From: Notospermus geniculatus
Taxonomy: Eukaryota > Nemertea > Pilidiophora > Heteronemertea > Lineidae
NCBI GenBank assembly: GCA_002633025.1
Contig: NMRB01000252.1
Location: 348,275-412,274, forward strand
Reading direction: 5' to 3'
DNA: 64,000 bases
In this document: positions 28,901 through 41,810 of the stretch, piece after piece
Layout: the number at the start of each line of letters is the position of its first letter
How positions within the stretch are numbered: position 1 is the first letter of the stretch
Program-made: the position numbers and the translations under genes
Notes under the pieces: model-generated
The model's database searches: none
What the model was told of the DNA's origin: nothing
Seen by the model: only the letters and a program-made list of their open reading frames with translations

Positions 28901-31900
28901 CTACGTGAGTTTTCTCACGCGAATTGGCTCTCAAAGGGTATTTCACCATTGTTGACTTAGGCTGAGAACAACGACACGAACGACTGCCCATACTTTTCTA
29001 TGATTGAGGTTGAGCTCATGGAGAGCAAATTGCTGCGAGAAAACTCTCACGTGAGGAGCACCTTACGTGTCTAAAATCATGGTTCAAACTTACATGATGA
29101 AGTCTTTATTGAAGATGACATTGGACAGGAGATCGTGACCGAGATGTTCATCACCTTGGTGGAGTCGAGAAAACAGCTGCAGTGACATCTGGTGGAGGAG
29201 TCTCGTCTCGCCGACTCTCTGGAAAGCATACATCGTAAAGCAAGTTGACACGCGAGAACAGATAACTTGGATAGGTGAGAGTCACAACTCAAATGAAACT
29301 TGTTGAAATGAATCAGATTCAATAGACTCTATAGACCTTTACAACAAAGATAGCAGTCTGACAGTTCTCACCATATGAGGTTAGGAGCTTAACACCAGTC
29401 AAACAAGATTATGAAGTCTACAGACAATTCACATACCTGTGACACAGCCAGCTTCAGAATGTAATACTGAAGTCGATTCTCAAACTTTGTGAAGTAGTTG
29501 AATGCCAGACTGGAAGGACCCGCTTTACAAATCCTTCTGAGGTACTGTACTACCCCATCGTGTTGTAGGATTTGAGAATACAACTGAAAAAGAAATAATA
29601 TCATTGTACTTTACCTCCGAGGCCAATGATTTTAAGATGCGACAGATCAAGAGTTTGCTAGTTAGGCTGAGTTTACATCGAGGCACACGCAACTAATTAA
29701 GGCATTCAGTGGTATTTCAACACCAGGCTGTCATTTGCTGGACAACATTTCCCTAAACAGCTATGATTACACTCAGTGAAGTCAACATCCTCCAACTACA
29801 TGTAACTTTCAGCAAGCTTGGAGAAATTCACACACCTGTTCTGTGATCCCGCGATGAAGCTGGCCCGTATGATAAATAACTCTCATCACAGCAGTCAGAA
29901 AGTTCACAGGACTACCTTCACTGACGACAGGGCATTGACACCGGCTCCCTGATGCTATGAGATCAGGGTCGACGGATTGGACAGTGGAACCTATGCCAGG
30001 CAGACTTGGTGGGGTTTCTTTTAGGGTTGTCTCTTCACTCAGATAATTGGAATGCTTTCTGGAATAAAAAGACTCAAAATAAACAGATGATTTGTTGATG
30101 CCAGGAGTAGCCATTTAGTGATACTTTCAGCCCTCGGCATGGCATATCTAGTAACTCCATCAAACTGTTCAGGCCTTAGTCACCAGCTGACCATCACCAA
30201 TCAGTATGTTTTCAAGTTGCTAATTTGTATTAAGACACCTGAGTTTTTGCTAAAACTTACCTCAATGCTGTCATGACCATTCGGAAAGGTGTCGACTTCA
30301 TCAGTGGCAGCAGCAAGCTATTTGACATCAACTCCATGTAGGTACAACATTCTACTGCATTGTAACCTGGCTGGAACGGAGAAGGTGGAAGTCATAGTTT
30401 GGGTTTGTAGTCTAATGTCAACTACGGTAGAGGTGTCATCCGGCTTAACACTTTAACCCCAGTCTATCTTGAAACCTTTCAGTAGAATTTTGATGAACTG
30501 CCATCAAACCAAAATCACAATGCCACTCATGTTAATTTTTGCCATTCTGCATGAAAGCAAGGACAGAGTAATATTCCTACCTGTTGTTGACACTTTGAAT
30601 AATAAGATGCCATGAAATGAAGACAGGCGGACAGAACGTCTTGTTGGTGTCTCTGAAAAGGAAAAGCAAATTGTGAACGACTGAGGGTACAAGACACAGG
30701 GAGAAGAAAAGCAAATCATGAATGACAGAAGGAACAAGGCCAGGAGAAGAAGAGTCAGAGAGAATGACCTAAATTCTGCCGCAAGAAGGAAATCTCAAGA
30801 CGGTAAGCGCTCACCTTTTTTTCATATTCTTCAATGAACTGTTGCATGTGTTTGTTGGCACAGATTTCTATTGGCTGCAACATGCCCATGATGTCATTCC
30901 ACTTGACAGCAGGGGGTGCGGGATTTTCCCTATCAGGATGACTGAAATGAAGCAAACTTTACACTAAGTCGACATGTTCTTAATTAGGTTTTTCCCAAAA
31001 GTTCTTCATCATTCTGTCAATTATAGTTCAGATACTTAGGCCAAGAATTTCAAATCAATAAAACATCACACGCTTCCATTTCAAGGATATTCTACACAAT
31101 GAAGAACCCAGTTCATTATGTCCACTTTGTCAGAAACATTTCAAAACATTGTCTCACCTAGCAATACTCTGTGAGAGCTGAGTGCCTGAGGCTGCAGTCA
31201 GCATGGTGGACTCAAGGAATCCAATCAGAGCCACGGCTCTGGACACCTCCAATGGATCACAGTCAGCTTGTAGTGTGTTCATATGTACCTGCAAAGTGAT
31301 AAAGAAGTCTCATAAAAGTTATTCTAAAATACCTTGGTATCTCGTGCGTATGTTTCAAATGGATAATGCATTAGCCTCATTCTGAATGCAGCGGGTCTGG
31401 GTGACACAACCAAGACCCGCTCAGTGTAATGGCGTGCGTCCAACATTTCTCGCTTCGAGCATTCAGCGAGGTAGTGCAGCGAATGTCGGCCAGGTGGATA
31501 CTCAGTGACCTATCCCAACGAGGTTTTGTACCATTAGGTACATTTCCTGCGGATAATCTGTTGAAGAAAGCGCCCTGCGACCTCATTTCGACTCCTGCAG
31601 CTTGCTGCTAGGGCTGCACACAGATGTACACGATGTAGGCACGATGTACAGGGTTGTACACACAGTGCGTGATTCACTGATGTCGCGTCATCGACGGAGC
31701 GTCCTCCCTGATATCTTAGGCCTATTTATTGCAATCAAACTGCACTGAACCTATGTATACTATGTTTAGTTTGAGGTATTTTAGAATAGAAATTGAACCC
31801 TCGGCGGAGGACCTCTGTTGAGTATCCCAAACACTCGAGGGTGGAGCGTAAAACTCGTCCAAACCCTCGGCGAAGCGCCTCGGGTTTGGACTGCGTTTTA

Positions 31901-34900
31901 GCTCCACCCTCGAGTGTTTGGGATACTCAACAGAGGTCCTCCGCCTCGGGTTCAATTCCTTAAACATAAATTCAGGTCAAATGGCAGAAGAATTAAGAAC
32001 GCTTGGGTCATAATGAGAAGAAAAGGACATCAAATGTTAAGATTGAATCCTCTACATCTCTGAGAACTGAGGAAACCTTCTGGGCCAATTTTTCTGATGA
32101 AACCTGTTGCATGCACATTTCAGTATCAAAGGCTTGCTATCCACAGTTGGCAGTTCACAGTCTAAGATCAAATAATGAGTTTTCTGACAAATCCCACCTG
32201 CATCAGAGTCTTCATCAACAATGGATACAACTCGTTAAACCTGTCAGTGCCCAAGCCATAATCCATGCACACACTCCATGTACGAAAGCACTCTGTGCTT
32301 AACTTGTACGCTTCTTGAAGTGGTAGACCGAGATCCCTGAAAAAGTCAAACATATTTGGTGAACAATAGCCTTGTTCATGAGAGTTCCCATTCACCTACT
32401 CTAGTTCTCCCAACACCCATTTTCATGATGTTGTCTCCGTCAACACTCAAACAAAACTGCACATTTTCAGATCATGCAATTACAGATGAACACCATGAAG
32501 ACTAATGTAGAGGAAAATCCATACTTACTTTGGTTGGACAGCGATATATCGTGTAATGCATTCCATCAATCCATACTTAGCAACCTGAAAAGGATATGGC
32601 ATGGGTGTGACCATTGAGACTTTACAGCTTGGCCACTAAAATGATCAGCCCGAACACACAGATTGCAGGAAAATACTGGCGATAACGTACCAGAAATGCA
32701 GCCATATGCCTGCCAGATTGACAAACGGCTCTCATCAGCTTCATAGCAGTTGATAAAGGGTGGCCATACGCTTGTGTAATCTGTGGTGAATCTGGAATGA
32801 AAGGCGGTGTGGGCAAAGTGAGCACAGTCAGAAGTAGAATTTTTCACTTTTAGACATTCTGAGCAGAGGATGTGATGTAGTCGACAGGATTAACCACAGT
32901 GTGACCTCAGTGGGACAAATTTTATGAGCTTGAGCGAGAGGAGTTTCAAGGGTTCATGTTTAAAAGTGAAACTCAAAAGACAAACACAACAGAAACCTTA
33001 CTGTGGAGGGAACATGGGTCTGAATTTACTTACCCACTGGCTCCCACATGTTTGGCAGAAACTCTTTGGTGATTACTTCAAGCAATCGAGGGCACTGGTA
33101 CACCTACAAATACGAGGAATTCATGTAACTTTTAGGTCCTTCAAGACTTGGTTATGATTCTAATAGACGATATCACTCCAAAAGGGCGCAGCACCTGACG
33201 GGGTCAGCATCATGATGTCCCGTACGTCATTTCATGATGTCTTGAGGTGAGACGAAAAAAAATCAAATTGTTTCACGACGTCATGATCGCTGAAACAACT
33301 GGATTTTTTTTCGAGTCACGTCATGCATTCAGAAATGATGTGCAGGACGTCGTGACGCTGACACCGTCAGGTGCTGCGCTCTTTTGGAGTGATAGAGTCT
33401 ATTTCCGTACAGGTACTACAAGTTAACTCAAAGAGGCACATGCTGAATACAAGTATTGACTACAAGGACTGAATGCTTTTCAAAGTTATCCTAAATCTGC
33501 TCTAACAAGAACGTGTCTGAATGGCCAGAACCTTCGTAGCAACGATCCAAGATGACTGCCAGTCAAACTCACCAAGAGCCAAAGAGAGAGCAGTAAGAAG
33601 AGCTTACCTGATATGCAGCCTCAGGAGAATGTTGTCCAATCCTCAAGATGATTTCCAAAGCATCAACCACAACATCTGCTGGTGGTTTACACACCTCAAG
33701 AATATACCGCAATCTCTCCAGCAAACTCATCCGGTACAAACCCTGAAAATAGATCAATACCCCTTCTTTACATACCGCTATGGCCCTTGTACTCTCATGG
33801 ATTTTGGCCAGTTGTTAACCACTGTTTTAAGAGCCCGACAGAGAGTTAAGACGACATTCATACAAAATGCCTGAGAGCACTTGACAACAGCTTTAAATTG
33901 ACAGTAACAATGGAGGTTTTCTTTGACTGTGAGTACAAATTCTTAGTTTGAAACCCTGAAGTACCTTGATCAAGTCCTCTTTGACAATGTCGACATCAGA
34001 CTTCGGCATTTTTTCTTCTTCAACTTCTGAAACATCCTCCTCAACCATCGGAGAGAACATGGCTGTTTCATGTCCACAGTGCCAACTGAACACACTGTCT
34101 AGTCCAGCCTGAAATAACAGTGACAACCCTTTATAGGTGACCTCTCTTGTGGACCCTGTTTGCAAACTGTACCACATGTCTCCCTCTCAAATTGACGTCT
34201 AAAAATACTTATAGCTGCCACACACACTAGGGCTATCTTCCTACCTGGTCATTGGAGTCAAACACAAGTGCATGCATGGCATGGACTGCTGCATGTTGAA
34301 CAGGATCCAGACTGTCGTCCAAGGCCCATCGCAGGAGGAACACAAGTCCAGAGTCCAGCAGAGTTGGAATCAACGGCTTCATTAAGCACTGAATGAATTT
34401 ACCAGCCTTGGCCTGAAAAATTATCATCATCCGTCATGAACATTCCACAAAACTAGGGGCAAACAGACTTTACGGTAGCACATCTCCTTAAGATTTGAAG
34501 TCATGTTTTCCTTGAAATGCACTTACCGGTAACCAGCGAACAACACATTCGCTATCCTGAGGAAAACCCATAAATGCACAGAACAGGTTACCACAAGTCT
34601 CACAACAGATTAAAGAAGCTTGTCAACCAAATCCTTCTGTATTGCAGCTACTCACAGTAGCACATTTTTAACTTTGACTTACACTTCTGAGTATTTTGGT
34701 CAGGATCTGCAGTGCAAGGACTCTCTGCTGCAGGACAGTACTGCGACATAGGGTGAAGATCTCCTCTAAAGTATAGCCAGCTCTCTCTGGTTCATCTCCA
34801 TGGTGGTGAAGACCAAGGTGCGTTGGGAGGTCAGCATTTGCGGCAATGGCCTGACCCTCAAAGTCAAATCTAGAAAAGGGACAAAATGAAACTATATCAG

Positions 34901-36964
34901 GAGGGTAGAAGTACACTGCAGCAATATTTGCAAAAAGAACTTTGGGCAAATCAATCCAGCTGTTTTCTCACACAATTCTGTTCCATCGTTCAGGTGAACA
35001 ATCGGTATCCTTGAGCACCATGTTGAAATTAAATCCTGTAAAAGTACAGTGTAGCAGTAATTGGCCACTCACCTGGCTTGGTGACCTTTCTCCGAGTCAG
35101 CTGATGGTTTTGGTAACTCTTTCATCCATTCTAACTTGTCATACTCAATCTTGTTCATATTCATCCAATTTTTCTTGGGTTTTATTGGGAGATCGGCCAA
35201 AGGAACTTTTGGTGATTCTTTTGAAATGATTTCATCATCTGGTTTCTTCACACTCTTTGTTGAAACATCTCGCTCAGTACTGGAAACTGGAGGGCCCTTT
35301 TTTCTTGATTTTAGAAATTCAACCATTTTTGGATCTAAAACAAGACAGAAATGAAGAATAACTGATAAATGCCAAGAGGTATGCAAAACATTTCATCAGA
35401 AATCTGAGTCAGTCAAATGTATTTAAAGCACTACCCGAGTGCTCCTCATAAATCCTAGTTCATACTTGCCTCTGTTTACAGATTGGCAGTGTAGCACTCC
35501 AAGATCATCTCTACATCACTAAAGCTTGTTAACATAAAGATGGCTGAACTCCTACCTAACATTTCTAATAATTTCTTTTGTTCCTCCACGATCTCATCTT
35601 CAGTCATCTGACTAAGTTTGGCAGTGTTTTCTTCATGGATTCTTTTGGCTGTTTCGTCCAAACTTTGGCCAGAAGCTTGGCCACTGTCACTCACAATATT
35701 GGGTGAATCTGTGTAGAAAGAAAACATTGCAAACTGACCTGTTCAACGAGTCTAGTTGTCATCTTAATAGCATTACTGACAAGGAAAACAAAACACAAAT
35801 ACATGTATACAAAGGCATATGAACTAAACATAAGACAAAACCTTTCTGCAATATGCTGCATGTATTCCTTACCTGTCTCCATAATTTCTGCATCATCCTT
35901 TTGCACAGAAGGTAGCGAGCTCACACCGAGATCTTTTGGTGACATCTTGGCAAGTTGCTGAGCAAACAAACTTTTCTTCTTCTTGGCAGGTCCAGTGCTA
36001 CTCTGCAAAGAATGGAGCAACAGAATTTTGAGCTCCAAATATCCCATCACCTACTCTGTAGGCGATCATCTGTCATGTAGGAGTAAACTAGAGCCCCCAT
36101 TGAAAACCTGTCTGTCAAAGAAGATTGCTCTCTCCATCACACTATGTCTGCATCAATCAAAAATACCTGAGACTGTCCTTTTAGGTGAAAAACCGACGGA
36201 AAACCTCGCGACCCAGAACATTGCCTTGGCTGCTGAATAACCACACCCCTATTGTCCCGTTCCTGAAATATAAGACAGAATAATTTACATTTGCACATTC
36301 TCAACAAAGGTCTCGAATTTTAGAAAAGTCAAGCACAATGAAACACAGACACAACATACCACAATCTCCGAGAGAATCTTTGTGATGTGCTGGTCATGTT
36401 CTGTAAGACAAAAGTTAGAAATGTGAGGAAATTCGAATAGATAGCAGAGAAGGGTTTGACATGCAAATCCGAGAGCATCTTACAGTGACCTGAGTTACCA
36501 CAGAGTATTACTTACTTTCCAATCTTTCCTCAGGGTCATCATCTTCAAATTGGACTGCTTTTTCCTTTTGCTGTTGTTGCTGAAACTTCGACTTCTTCAC
36601 TGGAGGTGGAGCAACTGTTCCAGGTTTTTCTGAAAAAAAATCAACACAGGCAATTTAGCGACCAAGCAACCATATTTTACTGGACATGTAATAGTTTAAA
36701 CGGCAAGTACATGTATGGCCCCAAGTTGGTGTGTAGGCCAAGAACAACCAACCTGTAGGCCTACCAGTAGTATGACTTGAGTGCAGAACAGGCCTATACA
36801 ATTCTCAAATAAGATCGGCACATACCATCAAGAGAAACAACATCACGGGGCAGCTCATGCTTTCTTTTGGCTTCTGCCACGTTTACAGCCAAGGCAGCTG
36901 GATTGATTTGACTCGCTAAGAATTCCTCTTGAAACTTGAGTAAATCTTCCTCCGACTCATTAGC
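25985..36964 (-). CDS. RPAP1: RPAP1, RNA polymerase II-associated protein 1 (29 exons; initiator exon not located)
   Basis: RPAP1 helps assemble and import RNA polymerase II. Exons 5' to 3': 36964-36826, 36629-36516, 36400-36360, 36262-36167, 36002-35873, 35708-35556, 35334-35073, 34869-34683, 34412-34245, 34108-33965, 33742-33608, 33103-33034, 32791-32691, 32584-32529, 32336-32198, 31288-31158, 30941-30815, 30652-30581, 30370-30261, 30058-29836, 29583-29437, 29218-29094, 28812-28618, 28439-28320, 28007-27697, 27492-27360, 27239-27074, 26939-26715, 26116-25985. They sum to 4,152 nt, exactly 1,384 codons with stop, close to the human length (about 1,393). RPAP1_N-type region with IHEEN at about residues 174-224; RPAP1_C-type signature [20 protein letters not shown] at about 312-374; then a long helical-repeat region with FEAVSFGD and, near the end, LKKHLLYY. 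The first exon opens in phase 0 at [12 protein letters not shown], which aligns almost at the N-terminus of the family, so only a few residues are missing. Confidence 0.96.
26455..26641. mobile_element. MITE with CTGCAAGCTGGTAGCA ends
   Basis: CTGCAAGCTGGTAGCACGCA pairs with TGCTACCAGCTTTGCAG. Decayed relatives are near 15265-15370 and 6580-6620. In the last RPAP1 intron. Confidence 0.65.
28895..29065. mobile_element. Palindromic MITE, 'TTGGCTCTC' family
   Basis: Outer ends CTACGTGAGTTTTCTCACGCG and its near complement. Inner GGCTCTC and GAGAGC motifs are arranged symmetrically. Copies or parts of the family are near 8103, 15655-15825, 47575-47785, 54130-54290, 59808-59995, 60535-60690 and 61508-61660. 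Confidence 0.7.
30425..30490 (-). mobile_element. Truncated SINE, family A (3' tail only)
   Basis: Shares GGTAGAGGTGTCATCCG and GAAACCTTTCAG with the tail of 8146-8398. The tRNA-like head is missing, as expected for 5' truncation. Confidence 0.65.
31791..31957. mobile_element. Long near-perfect palindrome in an RPAP1 intron
   Basis: Two arms of about 75 bp, beginning AATTGAACCCTCGGCGGAGG and ending in its near complement, meet with a short GCGAAGCGC centre. Single-base differences only. GC-rich and recent-looking. Confidence 0.85.
33161..33404. mobile_element. MITE with 45-bp inverted ends in an RPAP1 intron
   Basis: ATCACTCCAAAAGGGCGCAG at the left is the near complement of CTGCGCTCTTTTGGAGTGAT at the right. 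CACCTGACGGGGTCAGC pairs with GCTGACACCGTCAGGTG. The interior repeats CATGATGTC motifs. Confidence 0.75.
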
Positions 36965-37311
36965 CTTAGGAAGAAACAAAAAGCCCAGAATGTCAAGTGC
37001 GCGACCCGCGGTATCGGGTAAAAGTGCCCTTCTTTTGCCCCAAGTGTGCCTGCCCCAAACCCAGCTTGGACCGCCCTGCCCATTCTTGGCCTCTAGCTAG
37101 GGGAATACAACCTTCCTGCAGAACAAATTCCTCACGTTCCGGGAAATCTCACGTGTAGGGAACTCACAGCTGAGGAAGTAATCCAGGTGGAGGGGATCAA
37201 TGACGCATTAGATCTGTACTCCGGTCAGAAAGATAGGGTCACTAGAGTGTTATTATTAGGCTACACTCTGTTTTGAAATTTACTACGTAGCTACATAGCC
37301 ATAAATATGTA

Positions 37312-37706
37312 CAGGTTGCCTCAAAAAATGTCCCCACTTTCAACGTATTACATGTTGGCTATGATGTTGAAGCTTTTTGTCATAGGCCTACTCAATTTTT
37401 CTTTATGGTGTTATGTTAACCCTCTATGTTCTTTTCTGGAGTTTCATACAGATAGGGGCCTAAGTGCCTAAGGAAGACCCAGCCTGGGGTCGAAAATTTG
37501 CAAAATTCTGGCCTATTATATCATTGTGTGTGTCGACTTTTGTGCCTTTCTTTTTCTTTTGTGCCTTTTTCTACACCGCATTGTTGCACGTATTTAATCC
37601 GTCTTTGTAGTGTTATCATGTTTCGTACCTCCAACCTGACGTTTCCTCAATTTTTAGAAAGGCCTATTAGGCAGTGTCAAAATGGGGACATTTTTTTGAG
37701 ACAGAC
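37312..37706. mobile_element. MITE nested in the 5.4-kb element
   Basis: Ends GCCTCAAAAAATGTCCCCAC and AATGGGGACATTTTTTTGAG form an inverted pair. AT-rich interior without coding. Confidence 0.65.
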
Positions 37707-38339
37707 GGCTTTTGAACATCCAGGTGTTTTTTCTCATCCTTGGCGGTACTTTGTTCCAAATTACCAAATTATGCCCTTGAATTTATACACTTACAACAAC
37801 AATCTCTTAGGCCTATTCTATAATTTTTAGCGTTTTGAAATTTATTGGACGGTAGCGTACAACGGGCTTGCCCTCAGGCAGCCCGTTCATCATGGGTACC
37901 GGTACATTGCAGGGCCTATTCCACTGATACTTGCCGCTGGCATAGTAACAGTGAGAAAACTTTTATTTGTCTATTGAAACAAACCAAGATTTACCAGATT
38001 TATATGATTTTCTTGTTGGACGAAATCCAGTTCCCCCCATAACCACACCCTTTGTGCTTCTACATATATTCACACAGAAATCTCACGCATAGGGAAACAA
38101 TGTACTATTGCTAAGTGCAGAACATGAAAAGATTTACTAAGCAATGGCAACCACGTTCCCTGTGCGTGAGATGGAAGGTCTACAGTTAACAACTGGTGCT
38201 TCCCTGTGCAAAAGAATAGGCCTAATTTCAGAAAGAGAATCACGGTGGTAGGGCCTATATTTATGTTATTTGTCCAACATGAAGACGGTGTCAACATCTT
38301 AATTGTGATGTTCTACCCTAAAGGATCGTAATTCCATTC

Positions 38340-40110
38340 TCACAGAAATCTCACGCACAGGGAAGTACCATGAATTGGTAAGTGTAGGACATCACATTTG
38401 AAAAGTTGACACCTCATCATAGGCAAAATCATGTTCTTACATAAAATCTCACGCACAGGGAAGTACCGGTACCAATTATGATCAATATGTATAGAGCATC
38501 ACATATGAAATCTCACGCACAGGGAAGTACGCTAACTATTGGTAAGTGTAGGGCATCACATTTGAAAAGTTGACACCTTATCATAGGCAAAAAAAAAATC
38601 TCACGCACAGGGAAGTATTTATGTTCAATGTATAGAGCATCACATTTGAAATCTCACGAACAGGGAAGTAGGCTACCTATTGGTAAGTGTTGGGCATCAC
38701 ATTTGAAAAGTTGACACNGCATCACATAAATTGAAATCTCACGCACACTAAGTAGGCTACCTATTGGTAAGTGGGCATCACATTTGAAAAGTTGACAACT
38801 TATCATAGGCAAAATCATATTCTTACATAAAGTCTCATGCACAGGGAAGTACCAATTGTAACATGTATGTTCAATGTAGAGCATATTTGAAATCTCACGC
38901 ACAGGGAAGTACCCTGTTGACACCTCATCATAGGCAAAATCATGTTCTGACATAAAATCTCACGCACAGGGAAGTACCGGTACCAATTATGATCAATATG
39001 TATAGAGCATCACATTTGAAATCTCACGCACATGGAAGTAGGCTACCTATTGGTAAGTGTAGGGCATCACATTTGAAAAGTTGACACCTTATCATAGGCA
39101 AAACCATGTTTCTTACATAAAATCTCAGGGAAGTACCAATTGGTAAAGGATATCACATTGATTTGAAAAGTTGACACCTTATGATAGGTGAAATCATGTA
39201 CATAAAATCTCACACACAGGGAAGTACCAATTGGTAAAAGTGTAGGACATCACATTGATTTGAAAAGTTGACACCTTATGATAGGCGAAATCATGTTCTT
39301 ACATAAAATCTCACGCACAGGGAAGTACCAGGGTTCTGCCCAGGACTGACTGAGTTCCGGGCGGGACGGGGGGGTCTGGGGGCGGTCCCCCAGAAAAATT
39401 TGAAATCTAGACTTGCTGAAATGCGATTTCCTGGCACCTGAGAGTCGAAATAATGAGCTTCTTTGTCGATAAAAACATCCTCATTTGGCGTCAAATGACC
39501 CCGTTCCATTCCATCATGTCGACTGCAAAAGCAGCCTGCCGTTGTTTGTCGTTGGTCAGAGTGTGTCTGAAAGCCCCGTCGGGGAAGCACATTTGTGAAT
39601 CCCAGAATGGGAACAGAAAGGAAATTCGGAAGTGTGTGTGGTGGCATCTCAGCTCGTGGCACACTTCATTGCATTAGTTCGTCGGATCACTCGCTTAATC
39701 TGCATAAATTATGATGATGGTGACCACACCAGGATGACGTCATGGGCTGCCGGAAGCGTGCATGTTTCATTCAGACAGGTAGCAGTAGACCGGGGATGAA
39801 GATTGGCACGATATACGAACAGATTACCTTCTCTTATGAAGATTTTATTGAAGTTCTACACATTTTACTGATCATTTATTTTTAAAAATCGTGCTGGTCG
39901 GAAAATACTCCTTTTAGGCTGAGTGCTGGTCGGCATTTCTCCGTCCTGGACGGGGCCGTCCGGCGCCGACCAGCACCGGCAGAACCCTGAAGTACCAATT
40001 GGTAAGTGTAGGACATCACATTGATTTGAAAAGTTGACACCTTATGATAGGTGAAATCATGTTCTTACATAAAATCTCACACGCACAGGGAAGTACCAAT
40101 TGGTAAAGGA
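38340..40110 (+). repeat. Satellite array, plus orientation
   Basis: Units of variable length (mostly 95-120 bp) each carry CTCACGCACAGGGAAGTA, then CCAATTGGTAA, GGACATCACATT, TTTGAAAAGTTGACACCT and AAATCATGTTCTTACAT. Some units are truncated. Interrupted by the hAT-like element at 39330-39988 and one single-base N near 38718. Confidence 0.9.
39330..39988. mobile_element. hAT-like element inserted in the satellite, with exact 8-bp target duplication
   Basis: AGGGTTCTGCC and GGCAGAACCCT bound 659 bp. GAAGTACC (part of the satellite unit) is found at 39322-39329 and again at 39989-39996. GC-rich ends, no transposase. Confidence 0.85.
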
Positions 40111-40124
40111 CATCACATTGATAC

Positions 40125-41810
40125 TTCCCTGTCCGTGATCTGAACAGAATTAGGGTCGCTTAGTACTCCCTTAACTGAAGTGTCAACTTCTCAAGTGCTA
40201 TTCACGTACATGTATATAGCAATCGTAAGGTGCCAACTTTTTAAATGTATGCTCTGTACATTGTACATAGCAATTGGTACTTCCCTGCGAGTGAGATTTT
40301 GTGTAAGAATATGATTTCACCTATAATAAGGTGTCAACTTTTCAAATGTGATGCCCTAAACTTAGCAGTTGGTAGCCTATTTCCCTGTGCGTGAGCTTTC
40401 CGTGAGAACAGAATTACGATCCTTTAGGGTAGAACATCACAATTAAGAATAGATGTTGACACCGTCTTGAGATTTCTGTGAGAACAGAATGAACGTTACA
40501 GGATTTCAGTATGTGAAACCCTATACATTGTACAGTAATTAGTAGGCCTACTTCCCTGTGCGTGAGATTTTATGTAAGAACATGATTTCACCTATCAGGT
40601 GTCAACTTTTCAAATCAATGTGATGCCCTACACTTTACCAATTGGTACTTCCCTGTGCGTGAGATTTTATGTAAGAACATGATTTCACCTATTATAAGGT
40701 GTAAACTTTTCAAATCAATGTGATGTCTTTTACCAATTGGTAGGCTACTTCCCTGTGCGTGAGATTTTATGTAAGAACATGATTTCACCTATCATAAGCT
40801 GTCAACTTTTCAAATCAATGTGATGTCCTACACTTTACCAATTGGTACTTCCCTGTGCGTGAGATTTTATGTAAGAACATGATTTCACCTATTATAAGGT
40901 GTCAACTTTTCAAATCAACGTGACGTCCTACACTTTACCAATTGGTACTTCCCTGTGCGTGATATTTTATGTAAGAACATGATTTCACCTATTATAAGGT
41001 GTAAACTTTTCTAATCAATGTGATGTCCTTTACCAATATACCAATTGGAGGGGCTACTTCCCTGTGCGTGAGATTTTATGTAAGAACATGATTTCACCTA
41101 TCATAAGGTGTCAACTTTTCAAATCAATGTTATGTCATACACTTACCAATTGGTACTTCCCTGTGCGTGAGATTTTATGTAAGAACATGATTTCACCTAT
41201 CATAAGGTGTCAACTTTTCAAATCAATGTGATGTCCTACACTTTACCAACTGGTACTTCCCTGTGCATGAGATTTTATGTAAGAACATGATTTCACCTAT
41301 TATTAGATGTAAACTTTTCAAATCAATGTGATGTCTTTTACCAATTGGTAGGCTACTTCCCTCTGCGTGAGATTTTATGTAAGAACATGATTTCGCCTAT
41401 CATAAGCTGTCAACTTTTCAAATCAATGTGATGTCCTACACTTTACCAATTGGTACTTCCCTGTGCGTGAGATTTTATGTAAGAACATGATTTCACCTAT
41501 CAAGGTGTCAATTTTCAAATCAATGTGATATCCTTTACCAATTGGTACTTCCCTGTGCGTGAGATTTTATGTAAGAACATTGTTTCACCTGTTATAAGGT
41601 GTCAACTTTTCAAATCAATGTGATATCCTTTACCAATTGGTACTTCCCTGTGCGTGAGATTTTATGTAAGAACATGATTTCACCTATCATAAGGTGTAAA
41701 CGTTTCAAATCAATGTGATATTCTTTACCAATTGGTACTTCCCTGTGCGTGAGATTTTATGTAAGAACATGATTTCACCTATCATAAGGTGTCAACTTTT
41801 CAAATCAATG
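40125..41810 (-). repeat. Satellite array, inverted orientation
   Basis: The same unit read in reverse (ACTTCCCTGTGCGTGAGATT, ATGTAAGAACATGATTTCAC, GGTGTCAACTTTTCAAATC). Copies from 40560 on are more uniform than those in the plus arm, suggesting recent amplification. Confidence 0.9.

Noticed and set aside
36965-36979. TTG start giving an N-terminal FLPK for RPAP1
   Set aside because: No ATG, and the bases form a good polypyrimidine tract and AG; treated as an acceptor with the start elsewhere.
38080-41810. CRISPR-like array of regularly spaced repeats
   Set aside because: The spacers between repeats are themselves repeated, the array reverses orientation midway and the genome is eukaryotic; it is satellite DNA.
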